Below are positions 9,914 through 21,390 of a DNA stretch of 64,000 bases, in pieces. A program made the position numbers and the translations under genes. Positions within the stretch are counted from its first letter, which is position 1. Every line of letters starts with the position of its first letter. The stretch spans positions 116,852,680 to 116,916,679 of the forward strand of contig CM036160.1 of NCBI GenBank assembly GCA_020631735.1. The letters run 5' to 3'. The notes under the pieces were generated by a model, which did not search any database, was not told where the DNA came from, and saw only the letters and a list, made by a program, of their open reading frames with translations. Source of the stretch: Saccharum officinarum (taxonomy: Eukaryota; Streptophyta; Magnoliopsida; Poales; Poaceae).

Positions 9914-12234
9914 TCTTCTACTAACGAAATCCGCACCATCGTATCTAGCGTATTATATTGCCACGTGTTGGGCTGTGATATGGACTGTTCGATCTGGAAC
10001 GTCGCGGGTCTCCAACCCGTTAAGTCTCAAACACGGGCGTTGGCGAATTGTCTCGAACCCGGCCTCATCCCGACACCGCCGCTCCTGCTGCCGGTCGCAC
10101 CGCCCGTGCCTTCGTCCTGCCGTCCGCCGCCGTCCCCTGCTCTCAACAACCCCCCTCGCTCTGGCGCCATCCATCCTCCCACCGCTCACCGCCGTCTCCG
10201 ACTCTGCTCCGCTCGCTTCCCCAGCTGCCCGGCTCATCCACTCGTTGCCGCTCATGCCCTTCCTCCTCTTCCTCACATTCTACTTCGCCGTCGCGCAGAA
10301 CCAGCAGGCATTCTCTCGCTTCGTTCTCTTCAATGCGATGCATGCCATCACGCTCGACTATCTTCCCCGACCTGCTCGCAGTCCTTCGCGCCCTTCAGTG
10401 TGGTTGTGTTCGAAATCTTCCAGAGCATGGAGACGTCTGCTTGGTCAACGGCAAGGACGCCTGCCTGCTCGGGAAGACGCCGTGGCTGCCCATTGTCACA
10501 GATGTAGCCAAGCGCCAGGTAATGTGACTACAGTTCCTTCCCTTTGAATCAGGCTGATGGAAATGTAAAGGGGATCTGAAGATATGCAGAAACATCGCAA
10601 TGCTTCGTTGGTGCCTGCAGCGAATGCAGGGGGTCCGCCTCTGTACTAACAACCTGGAGGTGAACAATTTGCTAAATCTATTTGAAACAAAAAACAATGC
10701 TATATCAAGAGAGCATGGATGAGTGGGTCTTTCCTTCTACGCTGTACACTATACCTGCAAGATAGGTCGAACGTAGTTAGGACTCACAATATTTTAAAAC
10801 TATATGAATTTTGTATGTATATATAAACCGATACATTATATGCATACTCAATTGAGTCTTCTTGGCAGTGTGAAACTAAATATATTAGCACAGGTCAAAT
10901 ATTACTCTCTGCGAATGATGAGGTTTACATCATAATGTGGCATCACAAAAGGCCTATGGGAAGAATTACCAATGTGTGTGAAATGTCTTTGATACTCGCT
11001 ATTTATGATTTAGCAAATAGTAATAGCTTGGTCACTGACCTGGACTAACTTGGTCACAATTTCTTAGGTGTGCAAAGAGAATACCATGTTCCAGTTCTTA
11101 AATGGCTATTTGCTTTTCTATTCAGTTCAAGCAGCATGTAAATAGTGATTGAATTCAGGCACAAGTTTGATATGTCTATCATGACTAGGTCAAAACAAAT
11201 GGAGGTGTTCTTGACTCAACCCCTTGCTAACTTCCTTCTTGATAAATACATTATCAGACTGCAAGGGCTGTGCTGCTGATGGCTTCCCCATGTGATGCTG
11301 AAGGTTTCCCTATGTGCTAATTACACTTTATATTCAACTGTTTCCTTACTGTAGGCGCACAGCAAGCCGCTGCTTGCAGCCGGACATTTTCATGTGGGAA
11401 ATCATTTTTATGTGTCCCTTTACAGCTAACTGGAGAAAATTATCTCAAAGGAGATAATGCAGCAGGTTCAAATGCATATTCGCTATACTATATCATTCAT
11501 GTTTACAAGCCTAGAAAGTCCCTGAATTATTAGCCACGTCTACAATCAAGTGGCCTGGACCTACTTTAATAAAAATTTTCAATGGATTATTTCACAGAGC
11601 CCATCTCTTACATCCATATAGATAGCTCAAAGCCTCAAACTACCACCACCAGCCTTATAAGTTTGATGTTTAAAATTTTCAACAGATAAGGCATCTTATG
11701 CAATTTGAGTGAAGATGCATACCTATACAATGAGTTGGGTTCTAATAATTACCTCAACATTATTCCCTGGCTGGTCAGTGAAGATGCATACTATGGATCT
11801 GAATTCATTCCATTTAATGCTGTTCGGTGTTCCCTTTACATATTGGTTCATTGGAAGACTGAATGGCAAGCTGGAACTATATTAGCAGAAATGCAGGATG
11901 CATATGTGACGTGGATTTCTGTTCATTGTTCTGAAATGATTGTCTGCCAGATAAAAAATAATTTCAAAATCCCAGTTATCTTCAATCCGCCAAAACATTT
12001 TCACTATCCCAATATGCAGACTTCTCATTAGAACCATTTCCCTTACTGTATGGCCATCTTTTTTTCATCTTGTAATCAAATACCATTTCTTTAGAATTAA
12101 GCATGATAATGCTTGGAAGTAAATATGTCCAGAACGATAGTGCCTCTAATGTCATATTTTTTTCCATTTTTAAATATACACGGGCTGGCACACTCTGTGT
12201 GGAGGGCGCGGCAAAGCCGCGCCTGGTTTTCTAG
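9914..12234 (+). mobile_element. Helitron 1, non-autonomous, carries a TIC20-like fragment
   Basis: The 5' end is TCTTCTACTAACG after a host A (9913). The 3' end has a hairpin with an 8-bp stem (GGCGCGGC-AAA-GCCGCGCC, 12205-12223), then TGGTTTTCTAG, then a host T (12235). TC start, subterminal hairpin, CTAG end and A^T insertion are the defining Helitron features. Joining the flanks keeps the L1 motif around LLREEMLKW, which independently supports both ends. There is no Rep/helicase gene. The cargo is a broken TIC20-like exon at about 10243-10518. The rest (10520-12200) is AT-rich with no gene that I can identify and may be intron and flank of the captured locus. Confidence 0.9.
10243..10518 (+). 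pseudogene. TIC20-like chloroplast import protein fragment
   Basis: Three reading frames together resemble the membrane core of TIC20, a four-helix component of the chloroplast inner-envelope translocon. The first frame gives FLLFLTFYFAVAQNQ and FSRFVLFNAMHAITLD; the next gives IFPDLL; later frames give VVVFEIFQSMET and CLVNGKDACLLGKTPWLPIV. The piece ends at a usable donor (GCCAG|GTAATG), as a genomic exon would. At least two frameshifts separate the parts, so no protein is expected. The whole piece lies inside Helitron 1, so I infer gene capture. The assignment rests on remembered family motifs; the TIC20 subgroup cannot be told. Confidence 0.65.
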
Positions 12235-12435
12235 TTGTTACGAGAGGAAATGCTTAAATGGTGTTGACAGGAGGACCTCCGTGGGCTTTCCTGCCGAATT
12301 GGCCCAACTGGCCAGTTCGGTTCCTTCGTTGGCCCAACCCAACCCGAGGAGAAGCAACGGAACTGCGGCCCACCACGGCCTCTGCAAGTCTGCATGCTGC
12401 AGCGGCGAGTCCGGCGCGGGGGTGCCGCCGTGCCG

Positions 12436-12446
12436 GGTTATATATA
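12436..12446 (+). promoter_or_regulatory. TATA-like box upstream of the P450 pseudogene
   Basis: GTTATATATATTGG lies about 165 bp upstream of the ancestral P450 start codon at 12606. It is plausible as the old promoter; there is no further support. Confidence 0.35.
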
Positions 12447-12605
12447 TTGGAGATCTCTATATATTGCGCCATTGCAGTCTTGCAGACAAAATGTAGTAGT
12501 GTGCAGGGCACACGCCGGCCAGAGCACGTAGATGAGGACATGAACGGTGAACCTCTTCTTCTGAAGCTCAACTAAACGCAGGCAATGAAGCAGATGGCCA
12601 TGCCC

Positions 12606-14122
12606 ATGGCCGAGCTTCCACTTCACTAAGCTACTACCTACTCTTTATCTTGATACCTCTGCTCGCCGCCATCCCACTCATCCATCGCCGGCGCCGCGGC
12701 GCGCCGCTCCCTCCTCCGTCGCCATGGGCGCTCCCGGTGGTCGGCCACCTCCACCACCTGGCCCTCGTGGGCGCGCTCCCGCACCGCGCCATGCGCGGTC
12801 TCGCGCGGCGCCTGGGCAGCGGCCCGCTCATGCTACTCCGCATCGGCGAGCTCCACGTCGTGGTGGCCTCGTCCGCGGACGCCGCCGCGAGGTCATGCGG
12901 ATCCACGACCTCACCTTCGCGACGCGGCCTGTCAGCCACACGGCCAGGGCCCTGCTCGGCGGCGGCAGCCTCAGCCTCGTGTTCGCGCCCTACGGCGACG
13001 GGTGGATGGACGAGAGGTCCTTATCGGCCGTCCAGCCGCCGACAAAGGCCGGAGCGGCCAAAGAGGGGCCATATCGGGCCGATAGACCTATCGGCCGCGC
13101 GGGAGCCGATAAGGACCTGTCGGCTATTCGCTAACTGATAGGCCCCGCCCGTCTTCCCTCTTTCCCCCTCCCTCGCGCTCGCTCCTTCTCTTCCCGTCCC
13201 CACGCTTGGCGACGCTCGTCAGCCCGACGCTGCGGCTCTTGAAGCGCGAGAGCTAGGACATGATGGCGTTCATGGACACCATCATCCAGGAGCACCAAGA
13301 CAGCAGAGGCGCCGTCGCTGAAGACGACAACGAGGACTTGCTCGACGTGCTGCTGAGGATCAGAGGGAGGACGAGCTGGATCCACCCCTCACCACCGAGA
13401 ACATCAGGGCTGTAATTATCGTAAAATTTCCAGCTCTTATATAGTCAGAAAATCATGAGCTGTGAATAATGACGCTATATTGTGATTACTGTCAGGACAT
13501 ATTCGGAGGGAGCAGCGAGACGTCGGCGACCACGCTGCAGTGGACCATGGAGGAGCTGATGAGGAACCCAAGAGTAATGCGCAAGGCGCAGGACGAGGTC
13601 TAGCAAGTCCTCGCCGGGCAGGAGACCATCATGGAGGACAGCCTGAGCGGTCTGCGTTACCTGCCGCTTGTCATCAAGGAGGCGCTCCGGCTGCAACCTC
13701 CGGCGCCGTTGCTGATCCCACGGGAGTGCCGAACGCCGTGCCGAGTCCTGGGATTTGACGTGCCGGCAGGGGCAATGGTCCTCGTCAACGCGTGGGCGAT
13801 CGGCAGGGACCCCAGGCACTGGGACGCGCCGGAGGAGTTCTCGCCGGAGCGGTTCGAGGGCGACGACGCCGTTGACTTCAAAGGGACGGACTTCGAGTTC
13901 ATCCCGTTTGGGGCCGGGCGGCGGATGTGCCCCGGCATAGCGTTCGGGTTGGCTAACATGGACCTCGCGCTCGCCTCCCTTCTCTACCACTTCGACTGGG
14001 CGCTGCCGGACGGGGTGGAGCCCGGCGAGCTGGACATGACGGAGTCGCCGGGGATCACGACCCGCCGCCTCTCTCACCTCCTGCTCGTTCCTACAATCCG
14101 CGTGCCACTGCAAGAGGAGTAA
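12606..14122 (+). pseudogene. CYP71-type cytochrome P450 pseudogene
   Basis: Exon 1 (about 12606-13411) starts with a membrane anchor (YYLLFILIPLLAAIPLI), then PPSPWALPVVGHL and FAPYGDGW. Exon 2 (13496-14122) has the I-helix motif [13 protein letters not shown], the ExxR motif KEALRL, PERF, and the heme loop [10 protein letters not shown] with its cysteine ligand. The single intron has a GT donor at 13412 and a CAG acceptor at 13495, the usual position in the CYP71 clan. Breaks: a frameshift near 12630, another near 12885, loss of the region after FAPYGDGW where an inverted-repeat insert lies (13016-13117), a shift near 13365, and an in-frame TAG at 13601-13603. The family oxidises small hydrophobic metabolites at the ER; this copy cannot make a full enzyme. 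Confidence 0.9.
13016..13117. repeat. Inverted-repeat insert in P450 exon 1
   Basis: GGTCCTTATCGGC at 13016-13028 is mirrored by GCCGATAAGGACC at 13105-13117, and further CGGCC/GATAG palindromes lie between. The segment sits where the P450 should continue after its GDGW motif. It could form a hairpin of about 100 nt. It may be a small foldback element; I see no clear target duplication. Confidence 0.6.
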
Positions 14123-14297
14123 ACCGGAGTCTCGCACGAGCCTGTTGCTGCTCCCTTGTGAGTTGTGTGATGATCCTGATCCAGTGATCCCTGTACCCCC
14201 TGCAGGCTGCACGCGGCCTGCCTTGTGATCATGTAGCCTAATCTAAACCAATGACCGTATAGTTAGCGCACTAGCATAAGAGATCGATCAATTCATG

Positions 14298-15236
14298 ATG
14301 GCCTCCTTGTCCTTGCCAATGGCCACGACTGGGCTCCACCGTGCGCCGTCAACAACGTCAAGGGACGGGCACGGCGGCACGCGGCAAAACGGCGGCGGTG
14401 GGAACGAGGACCCCTTGAACTGGTGCGCGTGGGACTCGTTCTGAGTCTACACCTACAAGGTGGAACGGTGTCCGTTCCCGGGCAACCACGCGTGGACGTC
14501 GTGTCTGTGCGTGCACAGGGGCGAGAGTGCGCGCCGCCGTGACCCGAGCCGCTTTCTGTACGCCACCGCGTTGTGCTCGGAGCACGAGGAGTTCAAGCGG
14601 CAGCTCCAGCTGGCCAGGTCGAACGCGCCGCCCACCTGCTCGCGCGGCCTGCGTTGCGGTTACGCGCATGGCATCTTTGAGATGTGGATGCACCCGACCC
14701 AGATTTCGCACCGTGATGTGCGACGGCGGCACTGACTGCCCGCACAGGATCTGCTTCTTCGCGCACTGCCTCGCGCAGCGCAGGCGCGAGGACGACGAGG
14801 TGCCACTCATGGTCTTCCCCGCCATGCCGCCGGCGGCGGCCTTCGTCCAACGCGCGCCCCGCGCCCGCTCGCGTCGGTGTCCTCCCGCTCCCGCTCCTAG
14901 TCGGTCTCGGTCGTTGCTCGTCAGGTTGACCGCCTCACACAGGCCACACAGCAGGGCCACAGCATGCGCCTACACTTACGCGCCGCTCCGATGCCGCCGG
15001 CGCTTCGTCGTCGTCCTCCCCCCGTGCCGTTATCGCTACTACGGCTGTCGCCACGTACAGCACCGGTGCCTCCACCGGCGCTGCTGCAGGCCTCGTCGTC
15101 ACCGGTCGACGACGAGAATATCGACTTCGTCGCCATTGTCACCGGCTGTTGCGTCGCCTCGGAGGAAGACTCTATGGCTAAGGCAACGACTACTACCCCC
15201 AATTCGAGCTCATCATGGACATCGTCAGGAGCTAGA
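14298..15236 (+). pseudogene. Tandem CCCH zinc-finger protein pseudogene (left arm)
   Basis: This is the broken twin of the minus-strand gene at 16878-17840. The frame opens at ATG 14298 (MASLSLPMATTG) but meets a TGA at 14442-14444, where the twin has a tryptophan in SFWVFTY. Beyond it the CCCH region is still clear (VERCPFPGNHAW, ESARRRDPSRF, GLRCGYAHGIFE). Frame is lost again near 14705; the third finger continues in another frame (CPHRICFFAHCLAQ). The acidic tail (SPVDDENIDFVAIV) and the end (ELIMDIVRS) fall in two frames. The homology to the twin stops near 14247, just behind the P450, so this copy has no equivalent of the twin's promoter. Confidence 0.88.
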
Positions 15237-15484
15237 AAAGCTTAGGTAAGGATCCATCGATCGCAAAAACCGTGGATGCGTCCACAAACACGTGTGCACT
15301 CACACACCATAGCTTTTGATTGATGTTTGTTTCTGCATGCCGTTACGTCATGTGACGGCGGCGCAGTGCATAGCGTCATGGCGTACGTTTGGATGGATCT
15401 GCGTTGCGCCAGGTGGACGTGGTCAGGACAGCAACATCGCCTCAAGGCCCGTGCTCGTGTACAGCGGCCGTTCGTACAGTATAA

Positions 15485-15615
15485 TACGAGGTGTCGGTCC
15501 GTTTGCTTGTCTTCTGAGCCGTACTATTTTAGCAAAAGAACAATATTTTTCTCTCATAATAAATCAGCGAACAATACTTTTAGGCATGACTTTTCAGCAA
15601 AACGAACAGGGCCTT
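15485..15615 (-). mobile_element. MITE fragment in the left palindrome arm
   Basis: It ends AGCAAAACGAACAGGGCC, the complement of the GGCCCTGTTCG terminus seen at 1408. It is absent from the right arm, so it inserted after the inverted duplication. Confidence 0.5.
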
Positions 15616-15714
15616 ATGAACTTAACAACTGGATTATTACAAGATGGAGTTTTGGACATGTATTATGGTATATATATGGTGGATCTGTCTAGCTATGTAT
15701 GATATACGTAATGA

Positions 15715-15850
<136 letters not shown>

Positions 15851-16877
15851 CTATAACTATGCATGTGTGGGCTTGTATGAAATGATGAATAGTTTGTGAA
15901 TTAACAAATATTATTATCTAGCTTGAGTACGAACTTAGATTGTTCTTGTGTTCTTTTTTTATGAGCATTTGGTATGAATTTTTTTAAGGATAAACAGGGG
16001 ATGAAGTATCCCCACCAGAATTTCCATTACACAGGTGCTATACACTGAGGATTGTAGTTTTTTGTAGGCATCAGGGCACTGGTTCCATGACGTACTAGGC
16101 TAAAAGCAAATCGGGGGAGGGCTGAGAGGTTTCTAGATTACATCATAGTGAACATTGGACATCATGATGTAATCTAGAAAACCCTAGCCCTCCCCTGATT
16201 TGCTTTTGGCCTTGGCCGGCCATCATGTAACGAGGTGCACTGATGCCCACAAGAACTACTATTTCCGGTTTATACATGCATCAGTTGTAATAAAAATTTA
16301 GGTGGGGATACTTCCATCCCCCATTTATCCTTTAAAAAAATTCACACCAAATGCTCATAAAAAATAACACAAGATCAATTTAAGTTCGCATTGAAGCTAG
16401 GTAACAATATTTGCTAATTTACATATTATTCATCATTTCACCAAATTCATACAAGCCCACACACAGTTACAGAAACATATATAGATCCATCACATATCAT
16501 ACATTGCTAGACGGATCCACCATGTATATACCATAATACATGTCCAAAAATCCATCCGGTAATAATCATTCATAATAAAGGACACGACACCACTATACTA
16601 TACTATATATTATACAATACGATCGATACGGCCTGTGTATATGGGGCACGGGCCTTGAGGCGATGCTGCTGCTGGCGTCCTTCCTTTCGCCGTCCAGAGC
16701 ACCTCCACCTCCACCTGGCGAGGCGCCGATCCATCCAAATGTACGCATGGACGCCAATGCCATGCACTGCACCGCCGTCACATGTAACGTAGTAACGCAG
16801 ACAGAAACAACGTCAAAAGCTATAATGAGTGTTTGTGTGCGTGTGGACGATCGATCCTTACCTAGCTTTCTACCTCC

Positions 16878-17840
16878 TCATGATGTCCATGATGAGGTCC
16901 AAGTGCGGGTAGCCGCTGCCCTCAGCCTTAGAGTCTGCCTCGGACGCGAGGCAGCAGCGGGTGACAATGGCGACGAAGTCAATATCCTCGTCGTCGACCG
17001 GCGACGGCGAGGCCTGCAGCGGCGGCGTCGACAGCGGCCCCGGTGTCGTGGCCGCAGCAGCAGTAGTGACAGCGGCCAGGGAGGAGGAGGACGACGACGA
17101 AGCGCGACGCAATCAGAGCGGTGCGTAAGCAGGCGCACGCTGCGGCCCTGCTGCATGGCCTGCGTGACTCGGTCAACCGGACGAGAGACAACCGAGACTG
17201 GCTGGGAGCGGGAGCGGGAGGATGAGGACGGCGATGCAGCCAAGCGCGGGGCGTGCGGGATGAAGGCCGGGGGCGGCTGCGTCACTGGGAAGACAACGAG
17301 TGGCACCTCGTCGTTCTCGCGCCTGCGCTGCGCGAGGCAGTGTGCGAAGAAGCAGATCCTACGCGGGCACTTGGCGCCGCGCTGGCACATGACGGTGCGG
17401 AACTTGGTGGGGTGCAGCCATGTCTCGAAGATCCCGTGCGCGTAGCCGCAATGGAGGCCATGCACACAGGTGGGCGCCGCGGTAGATCCGGCTAGCCGGA
17501 GCTGCCTCTTGGACTCCTCGTACTTCGGGCACGGCGCGGCGACGTACGGGAAGCTTCTGGGGTCGCGGCGGCGCGCGCGCTCGCCCCTGTGCGCGTACGG
17601 GCACGACATCCAGACGTGGTTGCTCGGGAACGGGCACCGTTCCACCTTGTACGTGAACACCCAGAACGAGTCTGGCATGCCCACCCATAGGCGGTGCCCT
17701 TGGTGCGCCCACGCGCACCAATTCAGAGGGTCCTCGTTCCGCCGGCCACCACCGTTAGGGCACGTGCCTCCGTGGCCGTCGCTGGACATCGGTGGCGGAC
17801 AGCAGAGTCCAGTCGTAACCAGCGGCAAGGAGGAAGGCAT
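16878..17840 (-). CDS. Tandem CCCH (TZF) zinc-finger protein, frameshifted tail
   Basis: Plant TZF proteins bind RNA in processing bodies and influence mRNA decay in hormone and stress responses. I chose ATG 17840 (MPSSLPLVTTG), which the left arm conserves; the longer frame upstream uses no conserved start. The arginine-rich region and fingers are intact: VERCPFPSNHVWMSCPYAH, ERARRRDPRSF, CVHGLHCGYAHGIFE, then CQRGAKCPRRICFFAH (C-x5-C-x4-C-x3-H). Near 17060-17090 this copy is one base shorter than its twin. The conserved acidic tail (SPVDDEDIDFVAIV) and the end (LDLIMDIMRR, stop near 16870) therefore lie in another frame, and the 320-residue frame ends in an arginine-rich tail instead. It keeps a TATA box at 18171-18180. 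It may be functional with an altered tail, or the shift may be a sequencing error. Confidence 0.8.
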   Translation of the reverse strand: MPSSLPLVTTGLCCPPPMSSDGHGGTCPNGGGRRNEDPLNWCAWAHQGHRLWVGMPDSFWVFTYKVERCPFPSNHVWMSCPYAHRGERARRRDPRSFPYVAAPCPKYEESKRQLRLAGSTAAPTCVHGLHCGYAHGIFETWLHPTKFRTVMCQRGAKCPRRICFFAHCLAQRRRENDEVPLVVFPVTQPPPAFIPHAPRLAASPSSSSRSRSQPVSVVSRPVDRVTQAMQQGRSVRLLTHRSDCVALRRRPPPPWPLSLLLLRPRHRGRCRRRRCRPRRRRSTTRILTSSPLSPAAASRPRQTLRLRAAATRTWTSSWTS

Positions 17841-18170
17841 CTTGAATTTGAATTGATCGATCTCTCTTATGCTAACACACACTAGCCAGAGCTAGCTAGT
17901 ACGTGCGCTAACTGACTACACGGTCACTGGTGTTGGCTGTGCAAATCTGCATGCGAGGAGATGATTATGCCCACATGAGCTTGCTGAGGAAGACGAAGTA
18001 TATTAGGAAAGCATGGTTGTGGTGGTGGTGAGGTTTATTCACTAGTTTCTAGCAATGGTGAGATTACTACTGTGGAAACTAACAAGATGTAATGTGTGTG
18101 TTGCCCCTGGAATGAAGGTTTGAGGTTTGTTTGTGAGTTGATGATGGTTTCGATCGAGGCCCCGAGGCAT

Positions 18171-18180
18171 GTATTTATAG
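18171..18180 (-). promoter_or_regulatory. TATA box of the zinc-finger gene
   Basis: On the minus strand CCCCTATAAATACATG lies about 330 bp before ATG 17840, a normal distance with a long leader. The leader holds CA-rich and CACCACCACCAC tracts. The region is not present in the left palindrome arm. Confidence 0.7.
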
Positions 18181-18595
18181 GGGGCTCAAGTGCTTGCATT
18201 GGCGGCTTGTGTGTGTTGTCTTGTGTACTTGATCCCAATGTAGCTTCAAGATGGCGCTGCATGCAGGATACTTTTCTCTGTATGGATCACATATCTCTAG
18301 TGACACATCCATGACAGATAGATTCCTCGGTTGCTTCTCCCAGAAGACGCTGTGTGTAAAGATGCCTTATATCTCTATCCACGTCACTAGGGGTGAGCCG
18401 TGCATGCCATGCATGAGGAGCGATTTGTCCCATGCCAATGTGATAGGGATCAACCAGGAGGGATGTGTACACCCTGTCGCATGCACTTGTGTCATGTGTG
18501 CAGCCTGGTGAGAGTGAAACTGCCTGTTAGTAAAGCATTCCATTGTGGGTAAATATGTTTACGTGGTGTGGTGAAGTGTTCTTGTGATTCCGACA

Positions 18596-18859
18596 TGTAA
18601 AAAGTGAAGATGACTTTCACTTAGTTAGTTGGTTGGGCAAAAAGCCCTGTTGTTTTTCTACTCCGAGCTATTTCCTTTTTGAGAGGGAGTTGTTTTTGGG
18701 TTTCCCCAGTATACCCTCTCTATATAGGATGTAAAAAGTGAAGATGACTTTCACTTAGTTGGTTGGGCAAAAAGCCCTGTTGTTTTTCTATTCCGAGCTA
18801 TTTCCTTTTTGAGAGGGAGTTGTTTTTGGGTTTCCCCAGTATACCCTCTCTATATAGGA
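18596..18859. repeat. Direct tandem duplication, 134 and 130 bp
   Basis: Two units starting TGTAAAAAGTGAAGATGACT follow each other directly (18596-18729 and 18730-18859). They differ mainly by one 4-bp TAGT (TTAGTTAGTTGG against TTAGTTGG) and one substitution (CTACTCC/CTATTCC), so the duplication is recent. Confidence 0.9.
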
Positions 18860-19415
18860 TATATATACATATAAAATAATAATACAATAACACATATATA
18901 ATTATTTTATGAACTATAAGCTCAATATATAGTAAATATCTATAACACAAAAAAAAATCATAAGAGTAGATTATACCATAAGACAGTATATATGCATGAT
19001 GTTGTTGTAAACATAAGCTGGTAAAAAAATAAGCACTTTTATATTTGTGTTGCAGTTGTTATGTTTGTTTCCTTACATTTGGTCCTATGTTTTGGCCACT
19101 TTTCGTGTATCAGAAATCACATTATTTTCACATACACGACAACAGTTTTAAATCAATCCATGTAAAGTTGTAATTAATATGTAAGAATATTCACCCCACA
19201 TCCAAACTGTTGTGATTTTAGGGGAAATTTCACATTAATATCACCTTGCACCAAATAGCCACAACGCGAGCATGATTCGTGCCAAACGAAAGAGGAAAAT
19301 CGAAGTATAAAAGACAAATAAATACGGGAAATATTAAAAAAAATATGATAGATCTGACTTGGTAGGAGAAGACCGATTGAAAAATAGATGCTGCAGTGGA
19401 CGAGCTTCAGGCTTG
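18860..19415. other. AT-rich intergenic DNA
   Basis: No ORF, domain or terminal repeat is recognised. Confidence 0.6.
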
Positions 19416-19417
19416 AC

Positions 19418-19690
19418 CTAGGAAAAGAATGGATTAAGCATAGTAAGATTTAACAATAACATGTTAGAAGCTTGAAATTTGAAAACCCTAGCTAGAAACT
19501 TAACCAGTCGCAATAATACCTGGGGGGCGGACTGTACAACAAGATTGGCATCAGACATAGAACACAAGTGAGAGCCATGGCGACATCTACCTAAGAGCAT
19601 TGCGATGTCAAGTTTGGCGATGGATATCTACACAAGAACGGTCTGCGAGGGGGGATGGTCCTTGGACCAGCACTATTTATAGCCGCGGGC
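19418..19690 (-). other. Possible promoter and first exon, unidentified
   Basis: On the minus strand a CTATAAATAG box (about 19673-19682) is followed about 100 bp later by an ATG (about 19578) opening MALTCVLCLMPILLYS. That signal-peptide-like stretch ends at a possible donor (CCCCAG|GTATTA). No following exon is apparent, and I cannot name the gene. It may be a remnant or chance. Confidence 0.25.
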
Positions 19691-19699
19691 GAGTGGCGA

Positions 19700-20880
19700 G
19701 ATGCCTGCACTACCACCGCACACTGACGTGTCGGTGTGTGTCGTTACTGAGAGAAAAGTTTGCGTGCGATAATTTCCGCGATGCTCATTGTCATATACGG
19801 TTGTATCAGTATTACTATAAAGATAGCGGCGGGTGGAATCCTATAAGCGGCGAAATAATGTACCTCTTTGCAATTTGGACATATTTTATTGCAAGCATCT
19901 GTTTGCCATAATACCATTGTAAATTTTCAGGATGAAATTTTTATCTAGTTTTGATATATGCTAAATAATATTTCTTATACATTTTATTTTCAAGATGTTC
20001 TTATTTTCTATATTTTGAAAAATATTATTTATCTACTGTTAGTGGCTATGAATTTCTTTTATTTATCGACTGTGAGTGGCTAAATTATGTATACGACTGT
20101 GCGTGGTAAATTAAACTAACAACTGTAATAATACCACACGCGTGTAACTGTGTATAGTGGCATGCATGCCAGCACTTGCATACATGGAAAAAGCACGGAC
20201 GGCCATGGCCATGCAATCGTGACAGTGACTATTGTCTGTGCCACACACGTCGACACAGGTGAGGACCGCTGTTGTATTCCTTCCTTCGTGTCACCCACGA
20301 AACTAAAACCGGTGCGCGGACTCCGGAGAGTAGTATGCAGCACCTGGTTAATATATATTATTATATTCATTATTATCCTCCTAATAAAAAAGGTACTTTT
20401 CCATCCCAAACGACAAGTTACACCAACAACGTACTGCCTTGCACTAAAATCCACTGGCTAATTACCACAACCAACAGTCACGCGTGTGGTACCTAGGCCT
20501 AGGCGTGTAGTGTATATACGTATGCACTGTGTCTATCTTCTGGAGTATGTCTTCATCTACAAGATCATCATCATCTATATATATCTCTATCGTTTTTTAT
20601 TATTTATTATCTTGTTACGTTGCTAAACACCGCAAGCCATGTATATATAGCCCAACCGTTTTTCGATCTATCTCTATGTATCTGCTAATCAGCGAAAAGC
20701 AAAGGAAAAAAAGAAGTACTAAAAGGCCAGTAGCAGCTTTATCTAATAGTATAATATAATTGCATGCATCTGTTAGCTTTCGATCCAAGTGAGACAGAGA
20801 TGATAGCAGCAACTAACAGCAGGCGGCGCCGCACAGCACGTCCCCTCCCCTGCGTGCCCTGACGCCGCCTGTACTACACG
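19700..20880. other. Intergenic, nothing recognised
   Basis: AT-rich with a few scattered short ORFs that lack family motifs. Confidence 0.5.
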
Positions 20881-21113
20881 GTGGAGGTTTTCCGGTTTCC
20901 GTTGGGGAAGCCGACAGGGAGATCCCACACCAGCGGCACCGGCACTTCCGCGCGGCGGTCGTCATGCGCGCTGGCCCTAGGCGCGAGAGCTGGCGTATGT
21001 GCATGTGTTATGTCTTGGAAGCTGGCGTCGCATGCAAGAGCGAGTCTCATACGAATATTAGTGTGAATCTTGATCTACAGTAGCAGAGCATGTGCCCTCG
21101 GGGGCAAAATTTA

Positions 21114-21390
21114 GGCCCCGTTTAGGTCGCACCTAAAAACTTTTCACCCCGTCCCATCGAATGTTTAGACATATATATTGAGCATTAAATATAAATAAAA
21201 AATAACTAATTGCACAGTTTGCATGGATTTTGCGAGACGAATCTTTTAAGTCTAATTAGTTTATGATTAGCCATAATTGCTACAGTAACACACATGTGCT
21301 AATGATGGATTAATTAGGCTTAATAAATTCATCAAGCGGTTTCTAGACGAGTTATGTAATTAATTTTTTATTAGTATACGAATACCTCTT
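21114..21390. mobile_element. Tourist-type MITE, 3' end truncated
   Basis: Starts GGCCCCGTTTAGGT and has the inner words AACTAATTGCACAGTTTG and GCGAGACGAATCTTTTAAG shared by the other copies here. The expected closing inverted repeat is missing. Confidence 0.6.

Larger units (their letters stand above)
7640..12267 (+). pseudogene. L1-type LINE ORF2 remnant, split by three insertions
   Basis: Pieces of one L1-type ORF2 lie at 7890-8594, 8888-8937, 9671-9913 and 12235-12267. The first opens with MKGIFWNCNGLGD and carries endonuclease motifs (FIALSETRR; LSGRHFTWANN; DRILI), the APE-like endonuclease of plant L1 elements. Later pieces carry the region after the endonuclease (LLLNTGDA; GLFEMVRDVWEDV; WAKNISGAYKK; LLREEMLKW). 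Each insertion falls inside a conserved motif, and reading across the junctions keeps that motif. Several stops and frameshifts (for example near 8060 and 9903) show it was already decaying. No reverse transcriptase follows; the remnant fades near 12267. A 31-bp tandem duplication precedes the start (about 7859-7920). Confidence 0.82.
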
